DNA of 64,000 bases from Duganella margarita (GCF_009857535.1 NZ_WWCS01000011.1:62001-126000); one strand, 5' to 3'. Numbered from the stretch's first letter, positions 7,977 to 16,981 are shown. Notes: generated by a model not told the origin, from the sequence alone. Program-made: numbers and translations.

Positions 7977-8777
7977 ATGAACTTCTGGCTGACTTCATTG
8001 ATTTCTGTGCTATGCGCAAGCGCGCAGGCGGCCGACATTCCGGTCACGATTTACGCCGACGCCGGCTATCCGCCCTACGCCTACGAAAAAGACGGCAAGC
8101 CCGCCGGCCTGTATTACGACATCGTGCGCGCCGCCGTCGGCCACATGCAGGGTTACAAAGTCGAGATCCAGCCCGTGCCCTGGAAGCGCGGCATGGCGCT
8201 GCTGCGCACCGGCACCGGCTTCGCCCTCTACCCGCCCTATATGAACACCAAGGACGAGCCGTGGACCTGGCCGTATTCGCTGCCGCTTTATGAGGAACAC
8301 GTGGTGGCGGTCTGCCGCAAGGACGTGCTGGCCGCCAAGCCGCGCACGCGCTGGCCGCAGGATTTCTATGGCCTCACCATCGGCAACAACGCCGGCTTCA
8401 TCGTCGGCGGCGAAGCGTTCGACCAGGCCGTCCGCGCCCGCCAGCTGCGTGTGGAGGAAGCCAAGGACAGCGAAACCAATATCGTCAAGCTGGGACTGCG
8501 GCGCATCGACTGCTACATCAACGACCGCCTGTCGATCCAATGGACGCTCAACCAGCTCAAGGTCCAGGGCAAATACGATGAAGGCGGTATGCACGCCGGC
8601 GTCGCCGAAGCGGCAGTGATCGCGGTGAAGCAAGGCTTCCTCGGCTTCACCGACCGTGATAACGGCAAGTACGCCTACAAGCAAGACTTCGTCAAGCAGT
8701 TCAACAACGCCATCTCGCAGATGAAGCACACCGGCGAAATGGACGCCATCACCCGCAACTTCTTCAAGACGCATTAG
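7977..8777 (+). CDS. Periplasmic solute-binding protein, SBP_bac_3 type (orphan)
   Basis: A 266-aa secreted binding protein. The signal peptide MNFWLTSLISVLCASAQA is followed by a type-3 extracellular solute-binding fold: IPVTIYADAGYPPYAYEKDG, GLYYDIVRAAV, and a second lobe with GLTIGNNAGFI. This family usually binds amino acids or small organic acids, but no permease or ATPase of that class is adjacent. It may be a stand-alone sensor or redox-type relative. ATG 7977 was chosen because it gives an intact signal peptide. The stop TAG (8775-8777) interlocks with the urtE stop on the other strand (TTAG at 8774-8777). Confidence 0.85.
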   Translation: MNFWLTSLISVLCASAQAADIPVTIYADAGYPPYAYEKDGKPAGLYYDIVRAAVGHMQGYKVEIQPVPWKRGMALLRTGTGFALYPPYMNTKDEPWTWPYSLPLYEEHVVAVCRKDVLAAKPRTRWPQDFYGLTIGNNAGFIVGGEAFDQAVRARQLRVEEAKDSETNIVKLGLRRIDCYINDRLSIQWTLNQLKVQGKYDEGGMHAGVAEAAVIAVKQGFLGFTDRDNGKYAYKQDFVKQFNNAISQMKHTGEMDAITRNFFKTH

Positions 8778-9472
8778 ACGGCGAGATGGCGCTTGACTTC
8801 CGGGTCATTCATCACCGCCTGCGCGCCAGACGCCACCACCTCGCCGCGCGACAGCACCATGAACTGGTCCGCCAGCTCGTGCGCGAAGTCGAAGTACTGC
8901 TCGCACAACAGGATCGCCATGTCGCCACGCTGGCGCAGCAGGCGGATCACGTTGCCGATGTCCTTGATGATCGACGGCTGGATACCCTCGGTCGGCTCGT
9001 CGAGGATGATCAGCTTCGGCTCCGCCAGCAGCGCGCGGGCGATCGCCAGTTGCTGCTGCTGGCCGCCGGACAGGTCGCCGCCACGCCGGTGCAGCATCTC
9101 CTTCAGCACCGGAAACAGTTCGTAAACCTCTCCCTTGATGGTGTGCGCCTTCTTGCCGCTATGTGTTGCGAGGCCCATCAGCAGGTTTTCCTCCACCGTC
9201 AGCCGGGCGAAGATCTCGCGGCCCTGCGGCACGTAGGCGATACCGGCCCGCGCGCGCTGGTGCGGCGCCAGCTTGGTGATATCGCGCCCCTCCAGTTTCA
9301 CACTGCCGCCCGATACCGGCAGCACGCCCATTAAACACTTGAGCAGCGTGGTCTTGCCAACGCCATTGCGACCCAGCAGCGCCATGCACTTGCCCTTTTC
9401 CAGCTCCAGCGACACGCCGCGCAAGGTATGCGAGGAACCGTAGTACTGGTTGATTTTTTCCACTTGCAGCAT
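8774..9472 (-). CDS. urtE: Urea ABC transporter ATP-binding subunit UrtE
   Basis: A 232-aa LivF-type ATPase, last gene of the urt operon. Walker A is GRNGVGKTT, the ABC signature is LSGGQQQQLAIARAL and Walker B is LIILDEP with the catalytic Glu. With UrtD it would form the ATPase dimer powering urea import through UrtB/UrtC at the inner membrane. ATG 9472 fits the family's usual start (MLQVEKINQYYG). A longer ATG at 9499 lies inside urtD and is less likely. It begins 4 bp after the urtD stop. Family and order (A-B-C-D-E) make the urea assignment much stronger than a generic branched-chain amino-acid call. Confidence 0.95.
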   Translation of the reverse strand: MLQVEKINQYYGSSHTLRGVSLELEKGKCMALLGRNGVGKTTLLKCLMGVLPVSGGSVKLEGRDITKLAPHQRARAGIAYVPQGREIFARLTVEENLLMGLATHSGKKAHTIKGEVYELFPVLKEMLHRRGGDLSGGQQQQLAIARALLAEPKLIILDEPTEGIQPSIIKDIGNVIRLLRQRGDMAILLCEQYFDFAHELADQFMVLSRGEVVASGAQAVMNDPEVKRHLAV

Positions 9473-9476
9473 AGCG

Positions 9477-10268
9477 TCAGCGTCCCAGATAGACTTCAAT
9501 CACACGTTCATCGGCCTGCACTTCTTCCATGCGGCCCTGCGCCAGCACCGCGCCTTCATGCAGCACCGTCACCACGCCCTGTTGCGCGATCTCGGTGACG
9601 AAGGCCATGTCATGTTCGACCACCACGATCGAATGCTTGCCGCGCAATTCGTTCAGCAGCTCCGCCGTGCGCGCCGTTTCAGCGTCGGACATGCCGGCCA
9701 CCGGTTCGTCCAGCAAAATCAGCTGCGGTTCCTGCATCAGCAGCATGCCGATCTCCAGCCACTGCTTCTGGCCGTGCGACAGCAGCCCGGCCAGCCGCCG
9801 CTCGCTGCCGTTCAGGCGTATCAGCTTGAGGATCTCGTCGATCTTGCCGCGCTGTTCGGACGACAGCCGCGCGAACAGCGTCGGCCGCACGCGCTTGTCC
9901 AGCTTCATGGCCAGCTCCAGGTTCTCGAACACCGTGTGCTGCTCGAACACCGTCGGCCGCTGGAACTTGCGGCCGATGCCGGCGTGCGCGATCTGGTGCT
10001 CGCTCATGCGGCTCAGGTCCATGGTCTGGCCGAAGTACGCGGTGCCGGACGTCGGCCGCGTCTTGCCGGTGATGACGTCCATCATGGTGGTCTTGCCGGC
10101 GCCGTTCGGGCCGATAATGCAGCGCAGCTCACCAACCGAAATATCCAGGCTCAGTTTATTCAGTGCGCGGAAGCCGTCGAACACCACGCTGATCTCTTCC
10201 AGGTACAGGATCGCGCCGTGCGTCGTATCCAGCCCTTCTTGCGCAATGCGCGCATCGTTCAAAGTCAT
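9477..10268 (-). CDS. urtD: Urea ABC transporter ATP-binding subunit UrtD
   Basis: A 263-aa LivG-type ATPase. Walker A is GPNGAGKTT, the signature region reads LLSHGQKQWLEIGMLL (the LSHGQ variant typical of UrtD) and Walker B is LILLDEPVAGM. It pairs with UrtE. ATG 10268 overlaps the urtC stop as ATGA, giving translational coupling. The upstream in-frame extension lies within urtC and does not resemble the family. Confidence 0.95.
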   Translation of the reverse strand: MTLNDARIAQEGLDTTHGAILYLEEISVVFDGFRALNKLSLDISVGELRCIIGPNGAGKTTMMDVITGKTRPTSGTAYFGQTMDLSRMSEHQIAHAGIGRKFQRPTVFEQHTVFENLELAMKLDKRVRPTLFARLSSEQRGKIDEILKLIRLNGSERRLAGLLSHGQKQWLEIGMLLMQEPQLILLDEPVAGMSDAETARTAELLNELRGKHSIVVVEHDMAFVTEIAQQGVVTVLHEGAVLAQGRMEEVQADERVIEVYLGR

Positions 10269-11338
10269 GCCTGCTCCTTGCGTACCAGCCCGGCCAGCCC
10301 GCGCGGCAGATAGCGCGTTACCAGGATAAAGATCAAGCCCAATGCAAACAGCCACAGGTCCGGGAAGGCGCCGGTGAACCAGCTTTTCAGGCCATTCACC
10401 GAGAAGGCGCCGATGATGGGACCGAGCACCGTGCCACGCCCGCCGACCGCTGCCCAGATCACCATCTCGATCGAATTCGCCGGCGACATTTCGGACGGGT
10501 TGATGATGCCCACCTGCGGCACATACAGCGCGCCGGCGATCCCGCACAGCACCGCAGACAGCGTCCACACAAAGAGCTTGAACCACAGCGGGTTATAGCC
10601 GATGAACATCAGCCGCGACTCCGAATCGCGCACCGCCTGCAGCACGCGTCCCAGCTTGGAGGTGACGATCCAGCGGCACAGCAGCAGCGCGCCAAGCAGC
10701 ACCGCCAGCGTCACCAGGTACAGCGTGGCCTTGGTGCCGGGCGCGCTGATCGAATGGCCGAGAATGCGCTTGAAGTCGGTGAAGCCGTTGTTGCCGCCAA
10801 ACCCGGTGTTATTACGGAAGAACAGCAGCATGAAGGCATACGTCATGGCCTGCGTGATGATCGAGAAGTACACGCCCTTGATGCGCGAACGGAAGGCGAA
10901 GAACCCGAACACGAAGGCCAGCACGCCCGGCACCAGCACCACCAGCGCCAGCGACACCCAGAAGCTGTCGGTGCCGCTCCAGAACCACGGGTAGGTTTTC
11001 CAGTCCAAAAACACCATGAAGTCCGGCAGGTCGCTCTGATACACGCCTTCGCGGCCAATGGCGCGCATCAGGTACATGCCGTGCGCATAGGCGCCCAGCG
11101 CGAAGAACACGCCATGGCCCAGCGACAGGATGCCGGCATAGCCCCACACCATGTCCAGCGCCAGCGCCGCCAGCGCGTAGCACATGAATTTGCCGATCAG
11201 GCTAACCAGGTAGCTCGGCACATGCAGCGCATGGCCGTCGGCGAAGAAGAGATTCAGCAGCGGCAGCGCCGCCAGCACCACGGTGCAGGCGACGATACCC
11301 GTCCACGCCCGGCGCGAAAATAACGAGGGATGATTCAT
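10265..11338 (-). CDS. urtC: Urea ABC transporter permease UrtC
   Basis: A 357-aa inner-membrane permease of the LivM class, with about nine to ten hydrophobic segments. The conserved stretch is LDMVWGYAGILSLGHGVFFALGA, shortened here to its core GYAGILSLGHG. The second half contains AVRDSESRLMFIGYNP and WAAVGGRGTVLGP, both typical of UrtC. It pairs with UrtB to form the urea channel. The start overlaps the urtB stop by 4 bp (ATGA) and the stop overlaps the urtD start, so the three are coupled. Confidence 0.95.
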   Translation of the reverse strand: MNHPSLFSRRAWTGIVACTVVLAALPLLNLFFADGHALHVPSYLVSLIGKFMCYALAALALDMVWGYAGILSLGHGVFFALGAYAHGMYLMRAIGREGVYQSDLPDFMVFLDWKTYPWFWSGTDSFWVSLALVVLVPGVLAFVFGFFAFRSRIKGVYFSIITQAMTYAFMLLFFRNNTGFGGNNGFTDFKRILGHSISAPGTKATLYLVTLAVLLGALLLCRWIVTSKLGRVLQAVRDSESRLMFIGYNPLWFKLFVWTLSAVLCGIAGALYVPQVGIINPSEMSPANSIEMVIWAAVGGRGTVLGPIIGAFSVNGLKSWFTGAFPDLWLFALGLIFILVTRYLPRGLAGLVRKEQA

Positions 11339-12906
11339 TCAGCGCTCCTGCCTTTCATGGCGAACAGCCCTTGCGGGCGCTTCTGGATAAAGATGATGAT
11401 GAACACCAGAATGGCGATCTTGGCCAGCACCGCGCCAGCCACCGGCTCCAGGAATTTGTTCGCTTCGCCCAGCCCCAGCGCGGCGATCACCGTGCCGGCC
11501 AGCTGGCCGACGCCGCCCAGCACCACCACCATGAAGGAGTCGACGATGTAGCCCTGGCCCAGGTCCGGCCCCACATTCCCCAGCTGCGACAGCGCCACGC
11601 CACCCAGGCCGGCAATGCCGGAACCGAGGCCGAAAGTCATCATGTCGATTTTGGCGGTGGAGACGCCGACGCAGCCAGCCATGCGGCGGTTCTGCATCAC
11701 GGCGCGCACAAACAGACCGAGGCGCGTCTTGTTCAGGATCAGCCACACGCCCGCCACCACCAGCGCGGCAAATACGATGATGGCGATGCGGTTGTAGGCC
11801 AGCACCAGCGATCCGAGCACCGTCACGCCGCCGGACATCCACGCCGGATTGGCCACTTCCACGTTCTGCGCGCCGAAGATGGTGCGCACCGCCTGCATCA
11901 GTATCAGACTGATGCCCCAGGTGGCCAGCAGCGTTTCCAGCGGACGGCCGTACAGCCAGCGGATCACGGTGCGCTCCAGCGCAATGCCGACCAGCGCGGT
12001 GACGATGAAGGCAGCCGGCAGCGCGGCGGCCAGGTACCAGTCCAGCGCATCCGGCGCCCAGCGGCGGAAGCCCATCTGACACAGGTAGGTGGTGTAGGCG
12101 CCGATCATCAGCAGCTCGCCGTGCGCCATGTTGATGATGCCCATCAGGCCGAAGGTAATGGCCAGGCCCAGCGCCGCCAGCAGCAGCACGCTGCCCAGCG
12201 AAACGCCGTAAAACAGGTTGCCGACAAATTCGGTGCGCGCCAGGCGGCTATCCAGCGCCTGCAGCGTATGGGCGGCGGCGATGCGCACGCCTTGGTCCGG
12301 GTCGCTGGCCAGCATGGTTTGCAGCGCAGGACGCAGGTTGGCGTTGCTGCTGTCGGCCAGCGCTTCGACGGCGGCCTTGCGCTTGGCGGCTTGCGGCGAT
12401 TGCAGGTTGGCGGTGGCGGCGACCAGGCGCAGGAGTCCGCGGATCTCGGCGTCCTGCTCTTTCGCCAGCGCTTTCTCGATCAACGGCGCTTGCGCCAGCG
12501 TGGTGCTCTTTTGCAGTCCGGTGACGGCGGCCAGGCGCTGTGCGCGGTCGGGCGAGAACATCTTCAGCGCCGACAGCGCCTCTTCGACGGCGCCGCGCAA
12601 ACGGTTGTTGATCATGATGCCGTCCAGGCCTTCGGGCAGCGCAGTCGTGGCGCCGGTGGCCGGGTTGTAGGCCTTGTCGTCGGCGACGATATACAGCTTG
12701 CCGTCCGGCGTGGTGTAGACGTCGCCGCTTTGCAGCGCCGTCAGCAGACACGTGGCGTCGTCGGTGGCGAGCGCGCCGATGCTGGCGATGGCGGCGACGC
12801 GCGCGTCGGCATCGTCGCCAGCCAGCGGCGCCAGCACGGCGGGATCGATCGCCGCGCGCGCAAGGCCCGTGCACAGCAGACAGGCAAGGAGCAGAATTTT
12901 TTTCAA
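11335..12906 (-). CDS. urtB: Urea ABC transporter permease UrtB
   Basis: A 523-aa protein with the UrtB layout. It has a signal peptide (MKKILLLACLLCTGLARA), a ~190-residue soluble helical-repeat region (HEAT-like, e.g. AAKRKAAVEALADSSNANLR) and then a LivH-type permease domain (GLAITFGLMGIINMAHGELL, VMQNRRMAGCVGV). The start codon is TTG at 12906, preceded by GAGGAA at a workable distance. An ATG start would lose the signal peptide. The extra N-terminal domain is normal for UrtB and separates it from LivH. A 152-bp gap with an inverted REP pair separates it from urtA. Confidence 0.93.
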   Translation of the reverse strand: MKKILLLACLLCTGLARAAIDPAVLAPLAGDDADARVAAIASIGALATDDATCLLTALQSGDVYTTPDGKLYIVADDKAYNPATGATTALPEGLDGIMINNRLRGAVEEALSALKMFSPDRAQRLAAVTGLQKSTTLAQAPLIEKALAKEQDAEIRGLLRLVAATANLQSPQAAKRKAAVEALADSSNANLRPALQTMLASDPDQGVRIAAAHTLQALDSRLARTEFVGNLFYGVSLGSVLLLAALGLAITFGLMGIINMAHGELLMIGAYTTYLCQMGFRRWAPDALDWYLAAALPAAFIVTALVGIALERTVIRWLYGRPLETLLATWGISLILMQAVRTIFGAQNVEVANPAWMSGGVTVLGSLVLAYNRIAIIVFAALVVAGVWLILNKTRLGLFVRAVMQNRRMAGCVGVSTAKIDMMTFGLGSGIAGLGGVALSQLGNVGPDLGQGYIVDSFMVVVLGGVGQLAGTVIAALGLGEANKFLEPVAGAVLAKIAILVFIIIFIQKRPQGLFAMKGRSAE

Positions 12907-12945
12907 GATGCGTATTCCTCAGTTGATACAGGGTCCGGCAGCGTC

Positions 12946-13043
12946 CATGGATCCCCGCCTGCGCGGGGACGACAAGGCCCCGCCGTCATCAGCGCGGGGA
13001 CGACAAGGCGCCACCGTCATTCCCGCGCAGGCGGGAATCCATG
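12946..13043. repeat. Inverted pair of REP-like elements between urtA and urtB
   Basis: Two ~28-bp copies of the same element face each other. CATGGATCCCCGCCTGCGCG continues through GGGACGAC (12946-12973), and its near reverse complement starts GTCATTCCCGCGCAGGCGGG and ends at 13043. A half copy (AGCGCGGGGACGAC, 12991-13004) lies between. Each copy is itself palindromic. A diverged pair with the same core occurs at 36640-36709, so this is a dispersed chromosomal repeat family. It may stabilise upstream mRNA or cause partial termination after urtA. Confidence 0.85.
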
Positions 13044-13058
13044 CTGACGCAGTTCCGG

Positions 13059-14315
13059 TTACAGCTTCTGCTTGCCCTCGTTGCCCGGGATGTAAGGGCT
13101 CCACGGATTGGCGCGCACCGGACCTGGCGTTTTCCACACCACGTTGAACTGCCCATCCGGACGAATCTCGCCAATGAACACTGGCTTGTGCAGGTGGTGG
13201 TTGGTCGCATCCATGGTCAGCGTAAAGCCGTCAGGCGCCTTGTAGGTCTGGCCGGCCATCGCCGCGATCACTTTGTCCGTATCGGTCGACTTGGCCTTCT
13301 CCACCGCCTGCGCCCACATATGAATGCCGACATAAGTCGCTTCCATCGGATCGTTGGTCACCACCGTGGCGGCATTCGGCAGCTTCTTGGCGACGGCATA
13401 CGCCTTCCATTTCTTGATGAAGTCCGCATTCACCGGATTCTTGATCGACTCGAAGTAATTCCACGCCGCCAGGTGGCCCACCAGCGGTTTGGTGTCGACG
13501 CCGCGCAGCTCTTCCTCGCCAACCGAGAACGCCACCACCGGCACGTCGGTCGCCTTCAGGCCGGCGTTGCCCAGCTCTTTGTAGAACGGCACGTTGGAGT
13601 CGCCATTGATGGTCGAAATCACCGCCGTCTTGCCGCCCGCCGAAAACTTCTTGATGTTGGCGACGATGGTCTGGTAATCCGAATGCCCGAACGGCGTGTA
13701 CACCTCGTCGATATCGCTATCCTTCACGCCTTTGCTCTTCAGGAAAGCGCGCAGGATCTTGTTGGTGGTGCGTGGATACACGTAGTCGGTCCCCAGCAGC
13801 ACGAAGCGCTTGGCGCCGCCGCCGTCCTTGCTCATCAGGTACTCGACCGCAGGAATCGCCTGCTGGTTCGGCGCCGCGCCGGTGTAAAACACATTCTTCT
13901 CCAGCTCTTCGCCCTCGTACTGCACCGGGTAGAACAGCAGGCTATTGAGCTCCTTGAACACCGGCAGCACCGACTTGCGCGACACCGAGGTCCAGCAGCC
14001 GAAGACCACCGACACCTTGTCCTGCGCGATCAGGCCGCGCGCCTTTTCCGCAAACAGCGGCCAGTTGGAGGCCGGATCGACCACCACCGCCTCCAGCTTC
14101 TTGCCCATCACGCCGCCCTTGGCGTTGATTTCATCGATGGTCATCAGCGCCACGTCCTTCAGCGACGTCTCCGAAATGGCCATGGTGCCGGACAGCGAAT
14201 GCAGGATGCCGACCTTGATGGTGTCCGCGGCGTAGGCCTGCGTGCCGGCCGCCAGCAAGGCGGTGGCGGCGGCGATACGGCTCAAGGTGCCGATAAAATG
14301 ACGACGATTTTGCAT
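13059..14315 (-). CDS. urtA: Urea ABC transporter substrate-binding protein UrtA
   Basis: A 418-aa periplasmic urea-binding protein of the type-1 (Leu/Ile/Val-like) fold. The signal peptide has a twin-arginine-like start (NRRHFIG) and ends near TQAYA. UrtA hallmarks follow: GILHSLSGTMAISE, SVVFGCWTSVSRKSVLPVFK and LLFYPVQYEGEE. It captures urea for UrtBC-DE; imported urea feeds urease, which is not in this window. It starts 22 bp after the porin stop, so the two are co-transcribed. The 3' REP pair may give urtA higher expression than the membrane subunits. Confidence 0.95.
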   Translation of the reverse strand: MQNRRHFIGTLSRIAAATALLAAGTQAYAADTIKVGILHSLSGTMAISETSLKDVALMTIDEINAKGGVMGKKLEAVVVDPASNWPLFAEKARGLIAQDKVSVVFGCWTSVSRKSVLPVFKELNSLLFYPVQYEGEELEKNVFYTGAAPNQQAIPAVEYLMSKDGGGAKRFVLLGTDYVYPRTTNKILRAFLKSKGVKDSDIDEVYTPFGHSDYQTIVANIKKFSAGGKTAVISTINGDSNVPFYKELGNAGLKATDVPVVAFSVGEEELRGVDTKPLVGHLAAWNYFESIKNPVNADFIKKWKAYAVAKKLPNAATVVTNDPMEATYVGIHMWAQAVEKAKSTDTDKVIAAMAGQTYKAPDGFTLTMDATNHHLHKPVFIGEIRPDGQFNVVWKTPGPVRANPWSPYIPGNEGKQKL

Positions 14316-14337
14316 AGCTAAACTCCGTGGTGGTTAA

Positions 14338-15450
14338 TCAGTATTGAAGTTGCAGCGTGATCTGGAACTTGTCCTGGTCGGCCACGCTGCTGATCTTGGT
14401 CTTCGAGTACACCGCGCTGACCTGCGCGTTGTAGCCGTCGATGATGTAGTTGACGCCGGCGTCATACTGCCTGGTGTCGATGTTGGTGTCGGCGGCGAAC
14501 TTCTGCCAGCGTACGAAGGGCTGGAACTTGCCCCAGCCGACCTTCTGCTCGAAGATGTAGGACGCGCCGGCGGAATATGCCTTGCCCTGTTCGGCCTTGA
14601 TGATGTCGTCGGTGTCGTAGTTGTACCAGGCCGCCTCGATGGCGAAAGCGCCGGCGCCCTTGATGCGCTTCTCCAGCAGGAAGTCGACGTTGTAGGAGCT
14701 GTACTTGCCAACCGCGCCGGCAGTCAGGATGCCGTCCTTCTGATAGCGGCCGGCCACGCCGATGGCGAGGATGTCGGCGCCGCCGAGGTAATTGCCGGTG
14801 CCGTAATAGCCCGGCTCCGCGTCCCAGAAGTCGTACTGCATGCGGCCCGCGTACATCAGCGCGTCGTCGGCTTTGATGCCGGCCGCCTTGGCCTGCGACT
14901 GCGTCAGCGAGCCGATGCCGAAGGTGTGGCCCTCGAAGGCGCCGAACGAGTAGCCCAGGCGGCCGCCGTCGCCGGCATTGCCCCACACGACCACGCCGTC
15001 GTCGCGGCCCCGGAAGATGCCGCCGTTGTAGCCGTAGCGCGACGCCACGCCGGCCCAGTAGCCGCCGCCCAGCGAGTAGTACGGACCGGCCATGTTGGCG
15101 CGGTCGGACGGCGACAGCAGGCGGCCGGCCCAGATATTGAGTTCCGGCGAAATGGCGAACTGCCCGGCCGCATCCAGCACACGGATCTTGTCGCCGTCCC
15201 ACTCGGTGTTGAACATGCCCTTGATGTTTTTGTTCAGCGACGCGCCGAAGAACAGGCGGCCGCTGTCCAGGTTGAAGTCGCTGGAACGGCCGCCATCCGG
15301 CGCGCCGTTGTCCGCGCTGGTGTAGCTCTCGCGCAGGCCGAAACCGACCGTGACCGACTTGTCGTCGCCCATATTGATCGTCGCCCCGGCCCAGGCATTG
15401 CCCACCGCCGCCGCAGCCAGCGCCGCCAGCAGCCTCTTGTTCACCCCCAT
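14338..15450 (-). CDS. Outer-membrane porin of the urt operon
   Basis: A 370-aa predicted beta-barrel. It has a signal peptide (MGVNKRLLAALAAAAVGNAWA), alternating amphipathic strands rich in Gly/Tyr/Asp, and a C-terminal aromatic residue (ITLQLQY) as needed for barrel assembly. ATG 15450 has GGAGAG just upstream; an in-frame start at 15483 is longer but less likely. It heads the operon that continues with urtA, 22 bp downstream, so it is probably the outer-membrane entry for urea or short amides. The substrate is inferred from context only. I do not recognise a named subfamily with certainty. Confidence 0.85.
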   Translation of the reverse strand: MGVNKRLLAALAAAAVGNAWAGATINMGDDKSVTVGFGLRESYTSADNGAPDGGRSSDFNLDSGRLFFGASLNKNIKGMFNTEWDGDKIRVLDAAGQFAISPELNIWAGRLLSPSDRANMAGPYYSLGGGYWAGVASRYGYNGGIFRGRDDGVVVWGNAGDGGRLGYSFGAFEGHTFGIGSLTQSQAKAAGIKADDALMYAGRMQYDFWDAEPGYYGTGNYLGGADILAIGVAGRYQKDGILTAGAVGKYSSYNVDFLLEKRIKGAGAFAIEAAWYNYDTDDIIKAEQGKAYSAGASYIFEQKVGWGKFQPFVRWQKFAADTNIDTRQYDAGVNYIIDGYNAQVSAVYSKTKISSVADQDKFQITLQLQY

Positions 15451-15603
15451 CTTGCTCTCCCCGTTCGGTTTTGGATGAGACAAGATTAACTAGCCGACAA
15501 TCTTCAAGGAATACGTTGAATGACGTAGTGGCGCGGCCGCGACGCGGCCCAGGCCTGTCACAGTCGTGGCACAATAGCGGCTTGATTTTTTGGGAAGACC
15601 ATC
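15451..15603. promoter_or_regulatory. Divergent control region of porin-urt operon, with palindrome
   Basis: 153 bp between the minus-strand porin start and the plus-strand small gene. It contains a perfect inverted repeat TACGT (15512-15516) and ACGTA (15523-15527) with a 6-bp spacer, ~62 bp upstream of the porin start. The size fits a dimeric LuxR/NarL-type regulator. No clean sigma-70 hexamer pair or sigma-54 -24/-12 element was found on either strand. Confidence 0.4.
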
Positions 15604-15831
15604 ATGACCATTTTCGCCGCCTCCGTATTCGACGCTACCGTAATCTACGAAGGCAATGAGCTGTTCAAGGGCCAGGGCGCCGCCAAGGGCTGGGCCGAAA
15701 AGTTGGCCAGGGAGCTGGAATGCGATATCGGCGTCGAGAAGCTTGGCACCGGCTGGGTATTGACCGGCACCGTCGACGGCGTGGCCTGCAAGTGGAGCAT
15801 CGTCGGCCAGCGCCTCAAGCGGATGGATTAA
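15604..15831 (+). CDS. Small conserved-looking hypothetical protein
   Basis: A 75-aa protein with no domain I recognise. It has a mixed composition, a hydrophobic start (MTIFAASVFDATVIYEG) and a C-terminal half that looks beta-rich (GTGWVLTGTVDGVACKWSIV). GGGAAGACC upstream of ATG 15604 supports translation. Its composition is balanced, unlike the Arg/Ala/His-rich shadow frames around it. It is transcribed away from the porin-urt operon. It may be cytoplasmic; no signal peptide or clear membrane segment is visible. Confidence 0.6.
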   Translation: MTIFAASVFDATVIYEGNELFKGQGAAKGWAEKLARELECDIGVEKLGTGWVLTGTVDGVACKWSIVGQRLKRMD

Positions 15832-15904
15832 TCGTGCGCCAGCGCACATCGTAGCGCCGGACAGCCGGGTACGATGCATCGTATTCAGCCCACCAAGGAT
15901 AGCG

Positions 15905-16981
15905 ATGAAGCGCGATGACATTCCAGCCGCCGACCTGGCGCCAGCGGACGCCGCCCGCGCCGCCGGCCTGCGCTACGTGCATGACGGCCAGCCCGGCATT
16001 TTGCGCAAGGCGCGCGGCAAGCAGTTCCGCTATCTCGACAAGGATGGCAACGCCGTCACCGACGAGGATACGCTGGCCCGCATCAAATCGCTGGTGATTC
16101 CGCCGGCGTGGACCGACGTCTGGATCTGCAAGCAGCCGCTCGGCCACCTGCAGGCCACCGGCCGCGATGCGCGCGGCCGCAAGCAGTACCGCTACCACCC
16201 GCGCTGGCGCAGCCACCGCGACGACGCCAAATATGAACGCATGCTCAGCTTCGGCAAGGCCCTGCCGGCGGTGCGCAAGGCGGTCGACGAAGCGCTGCGC
16301 AAACCGGGCCTGCCGCGCGAGAAGGTGCTGGCCACCATCGTCTACCTGCTGGAAGCGACGCTGATGCGGATCGGGAACGAGGAATACGCGCGCGAGAACA
16401 AATCCTTTGGCCTGACCACGCTGCGCGACCGCCATGTGCGGCTGGACGGCAGCAAGGTGCAGTTCCGCTTCCGCGGCAAGAGCGGCGTGCATCACGCGCT
16501 CGAGGTACAGGACCGGCGCCTGGCCAACATCATCCGCAAGATCCGCGACCTGCCGGGCCAGGAACTGTTCCAGTACGAGGATGACGACGGCAATCCGCAC
16601 GCCATCGGTTCGGCCGACGTCAACGACTACCTGCACGCCATCACCGGCGCCGACTACACCGCCAAGGACTTCCGCACCTGGGCCGGCACCGTGCTGGCGG
16701 CGGTGGCGTTGAAGGAGTATGAAAAATACGACTCCGAAGCGCAGGCCAAGAAAAACGTGGTGCAGGCGATTGAATCCGTGTCCAAAAAGCTCGGCAATAC
16801 GCCGACCATCTGCCGCAAGTGCTACGTTCACCCGGCGGTAATCGAGTCCTACCTCGACGGCAGCATGCTGGACGCGCTGCGCCGCCGCGCGCAGCAGGAA
16901 CTCAAGGAAGATTTGCACGCGCTGCGGCCGGAAGAAGCGGCCGTCCTCGCGCTGCTGCAACAGCGCCTGAAAGCGGGCTGA
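15905..16981 (+). CDS. DNA topoisomerase IB (poxvirus/bacterial type)
   Basis: A 358-aa type IB topoisomerase that relaxes supercoils through a 3'-phosphotyrosine intermediate. The N-terminal DNA-clamp region (GLRYVHDGQPGILRKARGKQ, RYLDKDG) is present. Catalytic-core landmarks include TLMRIGNEEYARENKSFGLT with an active-site Arg, FRGKSGVHHALEV, and DFRTWAGTVLAA. The likely nucleophile is Tyr307 in CRKCYVHPAVIE. The length is standard for bacterial TopIB. It is separated by 73 bp from the preceding small gene. Confidence 0.93.
   Translation: MKRDDIPAADLAPADAARAAGLRYVHDGQPGILRKARGKQFRYLDKDGNAVTDEDTLARIKSLVIPPAWTDVWICKQPLGHLQATGRDARGRKQYRYHPRWRSHRDDAKYERMLSFGKALPAVRKAVDEALRKPGLPREKVLATIVYLLEATLMRIGNEEYARENKSFGLTTLRDRHVRLDGSKVQFRFRGKSGVHHALEVQDRRLANIIRKIRDLPGQELFQYEDDDGNPHAIGSADVNDYLHAITGADYTAKDFRTWAGTVLAAVALKEYEKYDSEAQAKKNVVQAIESVSKKLGNTPTICRKCYVHPAVIESYLDGSMLDALRRRAQQELKEDLHALRPEEAAVLALLQQRLKAG

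Noticed and set aside
12946..13043. Repeats near urtA considered as a CRISPR array
   Set aside because: Only an inverted pair plus a half copy, no regular spacers and no cas genes; REP-like elements explain it.
15540..15595. TGGCAC-containing sequence considered as a sigma-54 promoter
   Set aside because: The spacing to the next TTG-type element is wrong (9 bp instead of 5), so the -24/-12 pattern is not met.
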